DNA of 64,000 bases from Coleophoma eucalyptorum (lineage: Eukaryota; Ascomycota; Leotiomycetes; Helotiales; Dermateaceae), in contig JALRME010000002.1 in NCBI GenBank assembly GCA_026120035.1, positions 1,178,001 through 1,242,000 on the forward strand, given 5' to 3'. Within the stretch, counting starts at the first letter, position 1, and each line of letters opens with the position of its first letter. The notes under the pieces are model-generated. The model made no database searches and was not told where the DNA came from. It saw only the letters and a list, made by a program, of their open reading frames with translations. Shown here piece by piece: positions 32,327 through 45,100 of the stretch. A program made the position numbers and the translations under genes.

Positions 32327-34282
32327 GATGGTAGCGAGCGACGGGAGAGGCCAAAGGCCAACGAATATGGGTTTGTTACAATCAAGTTATCGTGGTTGAG
32401 CCAAACACAGAACCAAAAAAATGATTGAACGCAATGTCTCTCGATCGCGTCGCGAATAAAGTTGAGTCCTGCGGCGGCCCCTCGTGTTAGTAACAAAGAA
32501 CGGAGTTGCCGAAGATGTCCCAAGAATGATGTGGCGGTCCTGACCAATCTCGCAAGCTCGTCAATCGTATACGATGGGTGGGTATGGAAGTCTGACCAGA
32601 GGCAGAGGTCGAAGGGGAAAGACAGCGAGCAAGTTGAGGATAAAGAGGACAAGAAGATGAGAGGATGGGAGGATGGGAGGAGGTAAGGAGGAGGAACGAG
32701 TGGAACAGGTCTCAAGGAGGATCACAAGTCTTTGTCTTGTGCAAACCAGACAGACCAGCATAAAAGCCGTGTTGGCGATGGGGATTTTCGAGTGGAGCCA
32801 GCAGGCAGCGCGACAAGGGGTTTAACGAGGCCGAGCTTCGAATCTTTGGGCCAGAATGACGATGGATTTTCAATAGACTTTCACTGCTGGACCGGCCATT
32901 GGCTGCCTCTACCGGCTACTTCTATTTTTGAGCCAGGAACGCAGAGGTGTTCCCCGCCGCCGCTCCTCTGTTAAGCGTTGGGGACTTGTTGCTTCTGGAA
33001 GCACGGCTCATGGTTGGTGTAGAGGCGGCTACGATACAGTACGTAGATAACCGTAAAGTATCTTTCAGTATGCTGCGCAGTGTCTACGCCGTCGTCTCTT
33101 GGCCCTCGTGTATGCCCCCGACAAACATCGTGGTGGTGATGCAAGGTCATCATCATCTGTCAAGCTCCTTACTAGTTAGTCTAAGGAGAAGAAGAAGCGA
33201 CCGAAAGCATCAAGGCAAGGTTAAGGATGCAAGACCCTGGCGATCATGACTTTTATGTATGATCAGGGCAATCCACAAAATGATAGGCTGGCTATACTTA
33301 ATGCTATTGCTGCGGAATGTCCCCCATTCTTAGATTGCCTGTACACGGCTTCCATTTCCATCGGGAGTTCTTGCTCCTGGGTCAAAGAAAGGAGAGGGAG
33401 GGGCAGGAGGAAGGGGGGACGGTGCTCGTATTGCGCCTGCGGTAGGCCTATCTTTCATGCATTGGCTACGTGATCTCACCCTCTCAAGGCCACCCTAGGC
33501 TTGGGCGCATTGGACGTGTAGCTTAAATTCAATTGGCATACGATGATAAAGTGCACAATAATTAATTGCGTCAACTTTTTACCGAAATGCACGGGGCAAA
33601 CAGAAAGGCTTCTATCTACGCTAGCCATCGTGACTGGGGAAACAAGTCACAAAAATGGTGCTACAAAATTTGATAAGTATACCAAAATATATCGTGGGTT
33701 GAAATTAGAATTGGAATTGTAGACCTGACCCTTGCTCATCTAGAGAATCCAGAAGCTGGCCAGAACTTGCTCAACGTCCATCTGCTATGCTCACTTCGCG
33801 ATGCAGTAAGGCGGTGCGGGCTGAGGTCAGGACTGATACTATATTGACATCACTGACCTTAATCTCACATCAGAAATACATATTCAACCAAAATAACAAC
33901 GAGAAAGCAGACCAGCTGGCTCGCTGTGTCCAGAAGGCCCGATATCCGGAAGGGATACGAAATTGCTGTTCAAGCTAACTCGAATTCTATGACAGTGCGA
34001 TTGAGGTGATAAGATTGTCCTGTATTTTGATTGAAACCAACCTCTACCATCCGGACTACTTCATAGTGGATTTCGTACTCGCCTCAATGGCAACTCGAAA
34101 TCTCAGGATAATAGAAAAAGGCATTTTGTAAAGATTCATTTACACCGTCATCATCTGCTTGATCCTTTTTTCCAAGCACCGGTTCAGCCAGGTTCCTATC
34201 AACACCGCCTTCAGTAACCATAAAGAGTGTTATTCCAGATGTCCAGTGATACCTACCAACCTTCTGTATTTAAAACTGCCAT
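32327..34282. other. Long intergenic region
   Basis: This starts with the promoter of the CSC1-type gene. It then has about 1.5 kb with short frames on both strands but no splice-consistent gene, RNA gene or repeat array. The end is the 3' flank of the HVA1-type gene. Confidence 0.5.
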
Positions 34283-35218
34283 CTAAGCAGCTCCCTGGCT
34301 TCTGGTCTTTCGTTCAGCCCTACCGACAGCTGGGGCCTTCTTCTTGGCAGCAGCACTCTTTTTGTCTCCGCTTCCCTTTGGTCGGCCTGGCCCCTTCTTC
34401 CCGTTTGCATTGCCATTGGTGGTCTTCTGCTTCTTAGTCTCTTCCTCCTCTTCTTCCTCAGCCTTGTCTTCTTCTTCTTCCTCCTCTGCATCAGCTTTCT
34501 CATCGGCCTTTCGCTTGTCTCCAGCCTTTGGTTCTTCTACCTTTGGTTCTTCTACCTTCTCCTCTGTGCCATTTTCAGTGTCCTCATTATCCTTGTCGTC
34601 GACTTCTTCGTCGACTCCATTCTCCTCCTCGGCTTTTTCCTCGGGTTTCTTCAGTTCCTCACCGTTTTTGTCGACCTTCTCATCTTTCTCATCTTTCTCA
34701 TCCTTCTCATCCTTCTTTCCATCCTTCTTTCCATCCTCCTCGCCGTTCTTCTCGTTCTTAGATTCTGATGTACCATTACTACCAGATTCCTTGGACTCGA
34801 CATTCAGTTCTGAAGCTGTTTTGACAACATCATTTCCACTGCGTTCGATGTGTACAGCTGGATCCTCTGACGTGCCGGTCTTTGAGATGTCGTTGCCGCG
34901 GTGAGATGTGACTGTAACCTCCCCTGCTTTAACTTCACCCACAGTTCCAGAAGGCTTATTGCCGTTCCAGTCCCATGAGACTGCGCAAAATAGTATTAGC
35001 AAGTGTAAGTTGATACACGAGAGCTCAAGACATGACTCAACTGCGCGAGAAGTACGCGCGTGGAGCTGAACTTCTCCTGCATCAGCACCATTCCGTTACC
35101 GTTGCCGCGATTGAGGGAAAGCGTAGCAGAGCACTTGCTTGGGTTGGGGAATTGAGCTTGGGAAGATGCTTGAAAAGCCCTTACCTTTGTCACCTTCTTG
35201 AACCTTGGTATCAGCCAT
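34283..35218 (-). CDS. HVA1 TUDOR-domain protein with long acidic tract and AT-hook-like tail
   Basis: Exon 1 (35218..35185) encodes MADTKVQEGDK and is joined through a 204-nt intron to exon 2 (34980..34283), giving 243 residues. Residues ~8-60 form the small beta-barrel of the hypervirulence-associated protein TUDOR family (DUF2945): GDKVSWDWNGNKPSGTVGEV, then TSHRGNDISKTG and AVHIERSGNDVVKTASEL. After this the protein is almost wholly Glu, Lys, Asp and Asn (residues ~75-205). It ends in a basic tail with GRPKG inside KKGPGRPKGSGDKK, the core of an AT-hook. Most bacterial and fungal DUF2945 proteins are only 70-90 residues; here the domain is fused to a chromatin-protein-like tail. A nuclear role is inferred from that tail. 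Confidence 0.88.
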
Positions 35219-36239
35219 TTCCGGTGACGTAAGAGTACAGTATCAATGTAGTAGTGGATATTGGAACGGATGGTCCAATGTGTATGTATGAGACTCTGCG
35301 ACTGAAGAAAAACAGATAGAAAGAGTGCGCAGATAGAATTGATGGTTTGCGACAATTGGAAGAAACTGAGCGCAAGCGGAGAGGTTGGAAATGACGCTAT
35401 TCGGAACCACAGAAAGCGCAGCTTGCTTACCTCACTGCTTTTCATCCCGGTTGTGGTACCTTGGATAGAAAGCCAACTAGCTTGGAACTATATTGAGGGG
35501 GAAAAAGTGATTCGATTGGATCTGCCATTGAGAAGTGGTCCAAAATTCTGAGTTCAGCCACAGAGAGCTTTAGGGCTTACGAGAAATCCTCACGAGTGTT
35601 GCTTGACGAGGAACACTCAATTGCGGGGAACCGTGGAAAGTATGAGATCAATGATTTCGTTGGCCCTTACCTTGCCATACCAATAATAGTCTGCACCTAA
35701 TTCGAGTACCTTCGAGCGTGGCCGAGATCGCCGTGGCAGTCGTCGCTTCAAGCCTCTTGTGTTCATGTCGTAACCAAGAGATGCTCGGGGACCGGGACAA
35801 AGTCGCAGAGCAGATCATGGGTCGTGTACCTGAACGAATGCGCTGCATTTGCCAGATGGTCCGTCCAGACAAGCCAGAGCTGCAACTAATGCAGGGCATC
35901 GAAGATTCCAAGGCAAGAGAGGTGGAACAGGCGAGGAGGCATCGTCATAGCTACGGCGAACCACAAAGACCTGGTGCGCTTCCATTATCGATTTTACAGA
36001 TTGGGATAGTCTCCAGGCAGTGCGTTGATCGACACTAAGCTGTTCCACTCAGAGCACTCGGAAGGAAGGGTACGCATTGAATCAATCGCAAGTGGAATAT
36101 ATTGAATATTGAACCACAAAGGTTGTTTGAGAGCATGGTATAACTAAGGTACCACTCTAAATACATAAATCTTTGGTATCGTCAAATGCTCCGGAACGCC
36201 TTTCTACTCCATAAAACGCAATCATATCTCTTGATGTTA
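35219..36239. other. Intergenic region
   Basis: This is the promoter of the HVA1-type gene plus the 3' flank of the next minus-strand gene. A + strand frame at 35718-36038 has no supporting features. Nothing else is seen. Confidence 0.55.
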
Positions 36240-37520
36240 TTAAGCAGGATCCAGGCCTGCTAGAAGATGAACATTGAGGCCTTCTTCAAACTTCCTACTT
36301 GGTCTGTTGAGTCTTTTGACATCCCCTCGTGCGACATCAAGCCCTAACTCAACCGGATAGTCCCTTTGCAATCGAGCCATGATCCATTCTGCGTCGCCAT
36401 CTTGTTGGTTTTGAAACATGTAATTGGCAGTCTCGATGCCGAGTAGTATATATTTCTTGCTTTCAATCTTTGCTGCCTTCGATACTGAATTGCTAGATTG
36501 CAAATTCAGCTCTGCCTTGAAGAAAGCTAAAGCAGGCGCTGCATTGGGAGCGAATGGATGATACAGCTCAAATACCGCTTTGTGATAGGCTGGGTCTGCT
36601 TGACGAAACTGTGAAACTTTGACGAAAGAGTCATATGCCGAGGGAGATGTGATTTTGTGGGCTCTTTGTATGATTTTGTGTTGTAGTATCGTCGACGCAT
36701 CTCCCAACAGCTCTACTTGTTCCATTTTACTCAAGCCCACGCAAAGGTCACCTACTCGAGATATACAGAGGAGTGCCTCATCCAGATTCTCAGAACAGAC
36801 GACCTCAGCACGTACCAGTGCTGACAAGAGCTTTGAGAATGCCCTCACTGATTCGAGGTTGCCGCTTCGATACTGTCGTACTTCCCTTCGCAGCCACGCC
36901 CAGGCTACATGTTGTAAATCCTCTGCTACCATGAACTCCAATAAAATCCGTCGAAAGTCAAGATCCTTTAAGAAATGGAGGTCGTTAGAGGTCCCGCTGG
37001 ATATTAGCCAGTTCAAGACTTTCAGACCAGCTCCCGAATCCCTCATAGCATCACGAATCGATAGGCAGGGTGACTCGGTGATCATGTTTTTCTTTGCAAT
37101 AAGGCATCCCTTCGCGTACTTCAGCTCCATCAGACCACTTCCAACAGCCCTGTCGAAGGTAAACATAGGATCTTTGGCGCCTGTAGAAGTCGAAGTTTTC
37201 TCTGGAACATGCTTAAACAGAGGATTCGTCAAAACAGAATCCAGGTGAAGTGTGGCTTTATGTCGAGCAGCTAAGTCCCCGTCAGATGCTCTGCGTCTTC
37301 TTTGTGAAGATGCATTATCCTTCTGTTGCACCTTCGAGGGTCGTGTATCGAGATTGAAAGTATCGTGCTCGCGGTTTAGTTGATTGCGGAAAGATGTAGT
37401 GAGGAGAGTGAGAAGCTTCTTGGACTCGCGGGGATCAAGTGGAAGAGGAGCAGGAGGATCGAACAGTCTCTGCAGGGCTGAAAGCTTCTGAAATCGAAGA
37501 GCCGGAGTTGGTCGGAGCAT
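36240..37520 (-). CDS. Conserved fungal protein of unknown function, possibly mitochondrial
   Basis: A single exon of 426 residues starts from the ATG at 37520. The N-terminus MLRPTPALRFQKLSALQRLF has Arg and Lys but no acids over its first 20 residues and could target mitochondria. The rest is predicted to be almost all alpha-helical, with repeated helix pairs (LLEFMVAEDLQHVAWAWLRR, ESVRAFSKLLSALVRAEVVC, YILLGIETANYMFQNQQDGDAEWIMARLQRDYP). This suggests a solenoid of the TPR/PPR sort, although no repeat reaches a clear consensus. No catalytic motif is visible. I do not recognise a named family. Confidence 0.75.
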   Translation of the reverse strand: MLRPTPALRFQKLSALQRLFDPPAPLPLDPRESKKLLTLLTTSFRNQLNREHDTFNLDTRPSKVQQKDNASSQRRRRASDGDLAARHKATLHLDSVLTNPLFKHVPEKTSTSTGAKDPMFTFDRAVGSGLMELKYAKGCLIAKKNMITESPCLSIRDAMRDSGAGLKVLNWLISSGTSNDLHFLKDLDFRRILLEFMVAEDLQHVAWAWLRREVRQYRSGNLESVRAFSKLLSALVRAEVVCSENLDEALLCISRVGDLCVGLSKMEQVELLGDASTILQHKIIQRAHKITSPSAYDSFVKVSQFRQADPAYHKAVFELYHPFAPNAAPALAFFKAELNLQSSNSVSKAAKIESKKYILLGIETANYMFQNQQDGDAEWIMARLQRDYPVELGLDVARGDVKRLNRPSRKFEEGLNVHLLAGLDPA

Positions 37521-38111
37521 GATGTCCTACCATCAGGCGATAATGGTTTAGGCAGATTGAGGTTATACAATTGCACAAGCGGCAAGGTTTAGATAGATCA
37601 ACAAAGCGATATTTGGTCGATCTGGCGGATGGACGGTGCAAAGTTCGATTAAGGTGAGAAAGCCAGATGATGTATCTGGTAGCGGGCGAGAGTCGTGAAG
37701 CTCGATCAAGATCGTAAGGCATGAAGCTGGTATTCAAGGCATCAAGTAATAGTCACGTGTACAAATGCGCGAATGGCCTTGAACCAGGTGAGCAGGGAAT
37801 GAATGAATTCCACTCAATTCTTATTCATGCACTTTCAATCTATGGAATTCTCGTCTGGCAAATATTTCTCATTGTGCCTCTGCGTGTGAGAATCCGTTTT
37901 CACCTTCAGCAGTTTTGCACTAGAACCCAAGGATCCCTGACTCTTTCACCAAAGCCGGCAAAATCGCGAAGCTCTAAAATCGTAGCCTTCGCCAAACCGT
38001 CATTCTGCTGCATCCCATCCACACCTCATTCCACCTCATCATATAAAGCCCCCTCTACAACCTCTTCTTTTCTTGCCAGTTTGTTCAACAATACTTACAC
38101 ACCCTCATACA
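37521..38111. promoter_or_regulatory. Divergent promoter region before the Def1 gene
   Basis: This 590-bp spacer lies between divergent start codons. The part from 38010 to 38111 is rich in C and T with few G, the usual leader of a strongly expressed fungal gene. Confidence 0.5.
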
Positions 38112-41100
38112 ATGTCTGAGGTCCAATCACGACCCTCGGCACCCCGAGGCCGGGGAGGTTCCCGTGGAGGAAGAGGAGGATTCTCTTCCAGAGGTTCACG
38201 CGGCGGCAGGGGGCACACAACAAATGGCGACAAAATAGAGAGCACCAATGCTGCATCAATTGCAGACGATGGAGAAGTCGGTCAACTGAAGAAGAAATAT
38301 GGAAACAAGGTGGCCACAATCCAAGAATTCTTCCCCGACTGGACCGATGAAGATGTAGTCTTCGCTCTTCAGGAGACTGACGGCGATCTGGAGACGACGG
38401 TCGAGCGAATCACAGAGGGTGAGTTTCGCATCTAAAAATCATCATGATGTTTGAGTCGCATGCTAATGGAATTAATAGGCAGCATTTCACAATGGGGTGA
38501 GGTTTCAAAGACCAAGAAAGATCGATCTCGATCCAAGGCTACAAAGGATACCACAACTACTCTCGCAGAAACTTCAAACGGCGCCAGACCCTCCCGCGGA
38601 GGACGTGTCTTTGATGGAGCTAGAGGCGGCCGTGGTAGAGGCACAGATCGAGGCAGAGGGGGAAGAGGTCGTGGGGCATCGACAGCACAAACGAATGGCT
38701 CGCGCAAGGAGAACACAGAGATCTCAGTTCCAACTGAAGAAGCATGGGATACTGTTAAGGAGGAAGCTCCACAAGAGGCACCGGCCAGGGATACAGCTGC
38801 TCCAGAGACTTCTGCTGGTGATGGATGGGCTGCCACTGCCACTGCGACAGCCGCCAAGGCTACCTCTAGCATCATTCCGGACGGTGTTAAGAAGAGCTGG
38901 GCTAGCATGTTTGCACCAGTTCCAACTCCAAAGAAGGCGCCAGCTCCAGTAGAAAAGTATGTATGCCCATTTCCTCTCAACCCTACCATATTTAATTGAC
39001 CTTTTTGTTTTAGGCCCGCTGAAGTACCAAAGCCCGAAGAGCCTGTTGAAGTTCCTGCAGCAGAGCCAGTGGTCGAAGCTCCCGAACCCGTCGCCGAGAA
39101 GCCTGCCGAACCTGCAGAAGCTCCTTTAGAGCCTGTTGTAATTGAGCCCGAAGCTGCGGTTACGCCATCGAAGGATGAGCTTACAGAAACGAATCTTGAA
39201 CAAGTACCTGATGCATCTGCTCCAGCACCAACTGCTACTGCAGCTAGCACAGCAGCAAGTTCTTGGGATCCACGAAGCGGTGCTGGCAGCGCTACTCCCT
39301 ACTCAGCCTTGCAGCAAGGTCAATCTCAAGCAATCCGACCACCTACCAGCGGTTTTGTTGCGTCAGCTTTGAAGGCCACGAACACTGGCGGCCGAACTCC
39401 CAGTTACCAACGCCGTGTTTTGGATCAAGAAGAAGCCGTTCGCATGCCAGGAAACCGTGAGGTAGACCGCGCTGCAGTTCAATTTGGTGCTTTCAACCTT
39501 AATGGCACAGGTGAGGAGGATGTTGACGGTGATCGTGAAGAGCCAGAGACTCGTGCACAGCCTCCACAACACTCACCAGTTGCACATCCACGAGCTTCCC
39601 TTCCACCTGCCCCACAGCAACAGCAACCAGCGGCAACGCCTGAGTCCTTCCCAACTCCAAAGCAGCCTGCCGGGTTGCCTGCTGCCGGCCATCCTACTGG
39701 TAAGCTACATTTTGATCTACAATCGAGCATCAAGCTAATTTTGTCCCCAGCTGCCCCTGGTCTACCATCCCCACAAACCTTACCAGGTGCCCAAAGTAAG
39801 TTTCTAGATGATGATCGCGTGGCTATTGCTTATACTTTTAGACGCCCAACCTGGACCTCAAGGAAATGGCCAATATGGTCAATATGGCAGATATGGCCAA
39901 GCTGGAGCTCAGGAGCCTTCATTGCCTCAAAAGCCATATGATGCCTTCAGTCAACAAGCTCCATCCACCCAGAGCCCATTCGAAGGTTACCCTGGTCAAA
40001 CTCCGGCCCAGCAACAGTCTGGTGCCTTCTCATCTGCCCCAAGCGAGTTCTCTTCATATTACACGGCGGATCCACAACAGCGTAATGCTTACAACAGCTA
40101 CTACCAACAGCAGTATGCTCAGCAAGGAGGACAAGGCCAACAGGATGGCTCTGCACCCCAGCAACAACGTTCTTACAGCGGATACAACGGCGACCAAGCC
40201 GCTGCCTCCCAATTCCCGCAAAACACGACCCAGCAGTCCCAATCACGTTATGGCGCTGGCGAGGGTCAGAACAGCGGTCACACTACTCCAAACCCTGCCA
40301 ACCAGAGCCAACAGCAAGCAGCCCAAGCAGCTCAACCTCAACCAGGCCATCCACAGCAACCGCAAGCCGGCAGCTATCCATATGGTCACCCTTACTACAC
40401 CAGCCCATACTATGCAGCATATGTCAATCAATACAACCAATACGGAGCAGGAAATTACGGCGCAGGACCATACGGTGCTAAGGCAGGTCTACACGGCCAG
40501 CCATACCAAGGTTATGGCATGTCTCCTGGAGCACCTTACGAGCATGCCTCATCTCCAGCTGCAGCTGGCTTCGGCGCATCTTCTCTCCATGGACGTGACA
40601 GTGCTCTAGGCGGAAGCCTCGGCGACTATGGCCGTGCTGGATCTGCTCAATCTTCCCAAACACCTCAAAGCATTGGCGGAGGTGCTTTTGGCGGAGTCCA
40701 TGACGCTTTTGGCCGAGGTTCATCTTACCAAGGCCAATCTCAGCAACACTACAACGCCCAGCAGGGTTCTCAAGCAGGTACAGGTGATGATTTGAAGCCG
40801 TTTGGCGAGTCCAAGGCAGCCAACGGTCCTAGCCCGTCGCTTTCACAAGCCGGTCGTCCAGGCTCTGCAACCAACGCAACTCCTGGTTCAGCTTTACCTC
40901 CACCACAATCGGCTCAGCAAGGAGGTTACGGAGGATATCCAAGTCATCTTCAACAAGGCCACGGACTCCACGGTCAAGCTGGTAGTCAATATGCCGGACT
41001 AGGAGGTGCAGGTAGTCACCAGGCTGCTGGACAAGGCCACCAGAGCAGCCAATATGGAGGATACCAAGGGTTTGGAGGAAACTACTACGGCAATAGCCGC

Positions 41101-41130
41101 GGAGGCTGGGGTGGCAACTATGGACACTAA
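38112..41130 (+). CDS. DEF1: RNA polymerase II degradation factor Def1 (CUE domain, Q-rich)
   Basis: Exons 38112..38418, 38479..38956, 39014..39699, 39751..39795 and 39842..41130 give 934 residues. The N-terminus is an RGG-rich tail (RGRGGSRGGRGGFSSRG). It is followed at ~56-102 by a CUE ubiquitin-binding domain (KYGNKVATIQEFFPDWTDEDVVFALQETDGDLE). A second RGG box and a Pro/Glu/Ala-rich part follow, then a ~430-residue Gln/Tyr/Gly-rich C-terminus like a prion-type domain. Yeast Def1 is cut in the cytosol, enters the nucleus and bridges the Elongin-Cul3 ligase to stalled, ubiquitinated Rpb1. The domain order here is the same. The third intron flanks a 45-nt exon. Confidence 0.92.
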
Positions 41131-42176
41131 TTCCTATGTAACACTACGTCCTTGGTAGTTGTCACCCAGTGAGTTGCGGGGTAGCATTTGGCTAAACACT
41201 CCATGATTCACAGAAACTTCTCACCAAAAATGTGTTACTATTACCAGGCTTTCACTTTCTCTCATACGAATCCATACCATGGTACAATCAAAAGGGGGTT
41301 GCTCCTCTCTGTTTTCAATTAGTTTTTAAAGGTGTTCTTTTTCCATCCACAATTGCAGAACGCCACCTCGAAGTGGCTTTTCAGTTTTCCCCGGCACGAA
41401 ATGCGGCACCTCCCTCAAAAAAGTATCAAAAGCGCAAACTGTTTGTAATGTGCATTCTTTTCTGAAGATATTTTGATGAAAGGGAGGAAACGAAATGCAA
41501 AATGAAATATGGGTGGTTTGGGCGGATGGAACTTGTTCTTAACTCTTCTCAGTTGATAGGTACGAATATTGGCATATGGGTTGTTGCTATCGCTGCAAGA
41601 CGCAGGCACTTTTTCTCGTTTACTCATTTTTTTCTCTCTCGCTTCATCAATGAGAATGTAGATTGGAAGTGAATGGATAAAGCTAGTAAACAGCTTTAAT
41701 TCATTTTCTCTCATACTAGGTATTCTGAGGGATCGACTAATCGATCAAGATGCTAGGCCAAATTGAACCCTTCGAGGCTTTGGAATTGACATGATCTTTC
41801 AACGTGATCTCGTGGTGAATCCTTATTCTTCTTGACATTGACACGGATTCAAAACTGTATAGCCTTTGCTTCACTAGCGAAAAGGTTATTGTTATCATTG
41901 CGAATAGTCAAACGACAAACTGACTTGGCTTGAAGTGACAGGAATCAAATACCCCTGCGCCGTGCCCGAAACCCAATTCCCTCTTCCGACCTTGTGTCCA
42001 AGTCCAAGGAATCCAACTCCAACACAAAGGATACCCCAAGAACACCAGTGCTAAAACAAAATAGTCGCCGTCTGTACCATATGTACGCAAGAAATAATTA
42101 AATGATACTACAAATAGATTGTGACACGCGCACACCTTAGAAGACAATGCCAGTAGGTCAGTCAGCTGACGAGCCA
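41131..42176. other. Intergenic region, convergent 3' flanks
   Basis: About 1 kb between two convergent genes. It is T-rich in places, with no frame or RNA gene of note. Confidence 0.6.
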
Positions 42177-45100
42177 TCACCATATCATTTCGTCTTCGAA
42201 CATACTGCTCTCTTCAATATCATCGACTTGGCTCTTCTGACTCTTGGTACCGCTATCCCAACCCCAGAAGCTGCTTTTGTGATCTTTACTTTCCGCTATA
42301 GGAGATTCCTGGGCTGCTGTTCTCCTGTCTTCTGCCATAGAATCGTAACGGATTGGGTGTACAGGCTCCAGGTTCAAAGGTCTAGGAGCTGGACCTGCCC
42401 ACCGTGGTCTGCTAATTTTATCATCTGTCCAGACTTTGTATACTTCATATGCCAACCCACTAGCTTTTCTCCCGGTCCAGTGATCTAGTTTCGAGGGTAT
42501 GGCATAAGGAAAGAAGGGGTCCCAAGGACTCCATGTGTTGACACTTGAAACGGTTGGATGACAGTAGAGATCACACATGATGCTCTCGCTAACGTACCAA
42601 GATAGCAATATTGTAATGATAAGTCCCAGCCAAGTAAGTTTCCTCCTGTTGCTTGAAGGGTTTCTATACCAGAGACGCGGTACTGGGACACTAAGATGAT
42701 AGGTTGGTGAGCTAGTAGCGCAGGTTGAGCAATGGGTGTGGCTGTGAGAACCTGTAGGTTTTTCGATAGCGATAGAGGTAACTTGATCTTCTAAACCCTC
42801 GATACCTCGTTTTGCGTCGCGAATGCTGACAGAAGTTCTCCTCAAAGTTTTGCTCATCCTCTCCAGAGCCAACGTTTCCAGTCTCCATTGTTTCTCGCTA
42901 TCTGATAATAGCCTTCCTTTAGCATCGTGTTCTAGATCTAACACCGCATCAAATGTTGTAGTATCGTTGGCTTCATCAGTGTTTTTAGACTCCGCGAGGA
43001 GAATAGCATCGAAGTCGTCCATTGTGGAGTCGTCCACTTGAGACTCCAACTTGATTCGTCTCAGATCCTCAGATACTCTATGGGGCTTCGCCGTGTTTAT
43101 TAGTGGTGGACGCTCTCTCGGCTTAGCCGGTTGAGAGTGAGACCTTTTTTCCCGATTCCTGTATGGTTGTCTTTCACGGAGCGATAATTCGGAGTCTTTC
43201 TTGTCTGACTTCAATTCATTGGCCACTGGCTTTGTATCCGCTCCATCTTTCTCTTCTACTTTGACGGTCGGAGATGCAGGGCGAGATTGCCTTCTAAGTC
43301 CCCTTGTAGTTGGTGCTGGGGTTTCAATAAAAGCACCAGTCACTTTAGGTGTCGGGAGAGACATGGGGTCCGCCTTAGGCCTGGGGGTAACATCAATTTT
43401 GGCTTCCTCATCAGATACGGCTGGCGATGGCCCTCTCGTCGAGTTTCGCTCAGACTTATTATCGAGATCAAAGAGCTTTGCTTCGGCTGCAATGCGTTCC
43501 TCCGGATCTACTGAGCCACTGCTGAGCCTCTTCGCTGGATCTTCGCTCAATTGTTCTAACCGTAGTGTAGATTCTGGCCCTGGCTTCAGTGGCTTTTCCT
43601 CAGCAGGCTCCGAAGGGGATTTCGGTTTCTGGTTGACATTGCTTTCAGATGCCAACGGACTCGGACTCTTGCTGGCTGCTCGGGACAATCGGCGAAGGAC
43701 GTCACGAGACTGGTCCCGTACATATTCAGAACTTCTTCGCTCGGAATTGCGATCAGATGAAGTCGCTTTGTTGTTAATATTATTGTTTGCATTTATGGAT
43801 GATCCAGTGAATACTGTGATTGGCGTGCCTGGTATAGCTTCCCCTTCTTCTTCTAGTATTGTCTTCTCATGTGCATATTCAGGTTCATGCCCAACGTCTG
43901 GTGTCGCTAAGTTAGATTTTCGACGTTTGGCCGCTGGTGAATTTGACAGTTTGTCTATAGAAGGCTTCCTAACAATTTCTGGAGAGTTTGATCTTGATCT
44001 TTCTGCTGAATTTCGTTCTCGGATTTCCTCCAAAGCTCTGGATGCGATGGCGCTTCTCGCAAGGTCTTGAATTTCTCGATCTCGAATCTGATCAATTTTT
44101 GAAGAACTCCTGAGTCTCAGCTGAGGGCTCATCATAATTGATTGGGCCGTAAAATCCAGGTCTGCCTGCCATGGTGCACTCTTTTCGGACGACATAAAGT
44201 TGGGCTGTGCAGAGGCTGGCCGAGAAGAAGGCGGTGTTGGTTGCATAGACTCATGCTCAACAGATGCTATCGGTACATCTGCCGCAGCTGAAGATCCAGC
44301 AAGGCCTATATTTTGGGGCTGTTCTTGATCCTTGAGCTCAACAGAACTGTCAGGGGATAAAACCTTGCTCAAATATCCGGGAAGCTTCTTTGCTTTAGAG
44401 CCCCATGTTCTCGGAGGTTTAGTTGGCGGTTCGGTATGTTTTAGGCTGCTCACAGTCGACCCCTTCACAGGTCTGTTCGTAGAATCCGTAGCCTTCGCGC
44501 CCACATCTGCTCTAGAAAAAGGACCTGTCTTCGTTCGGGAAAGGCTGTCCACTCTTGCCTGATCCCTTGCATACTGTTTCATTTTCTCATCGAAATCGTC
44601 GTCCGTCGGATCCTCTACTAGGCTCAGTCCCGAGAAACTACCCTCGCTCGAAGCCACCGTACTGTTATCGTCCTCCGCAACGCTTGCTCTCCTATTTAAA
44701 GGGCTCCCTCTATTTATCCTCAAATCTAGTGGTTCGCTATTTTTCAACAACTGAAATCTTTTCTCATCAGAACCTCTGCTTGACGGCCGCACTCTCGCTG
44801 CAGGACTCGGGCTACCATCAATGGCCCTTCTTTGTAGCCTTTGAGATTCGATGGGTACAGATGCAGATCTCTCCTCTGTGTCGGCCATTTTGAAAGCTGC
44901 AGTGAGAGTCCTCGGTGGAGTTGGTGTCACTCCAGGAGAGTAGCTTGCTCGTCGCGCAGCGGGGTTTTCAGCTCTGATGCTCCCTCTCCCCGCCACCGTC
45001 GACGTCTGCCGCCGTTGCACACTCGCATTCTCGTCGGTCTTTTGAAATGCTTCCTCCAATCCCAATTTCTTTGTCGTGCGACTGTTCATCCAGTTCCCAG

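Noticed and set aside
35718..36038. + strand 106-codon frame
   Set aside because: No homologous motif, no promoter-like leader, and isolated between two minus-strand genes.
43201..44070. 289-codon + strand frame
   Set aside because: It lies fully antisense to the 1042-residue gene and has Ser/Leu-rich composition produced by that gene's Ser/Arg codons; no family resemblance.
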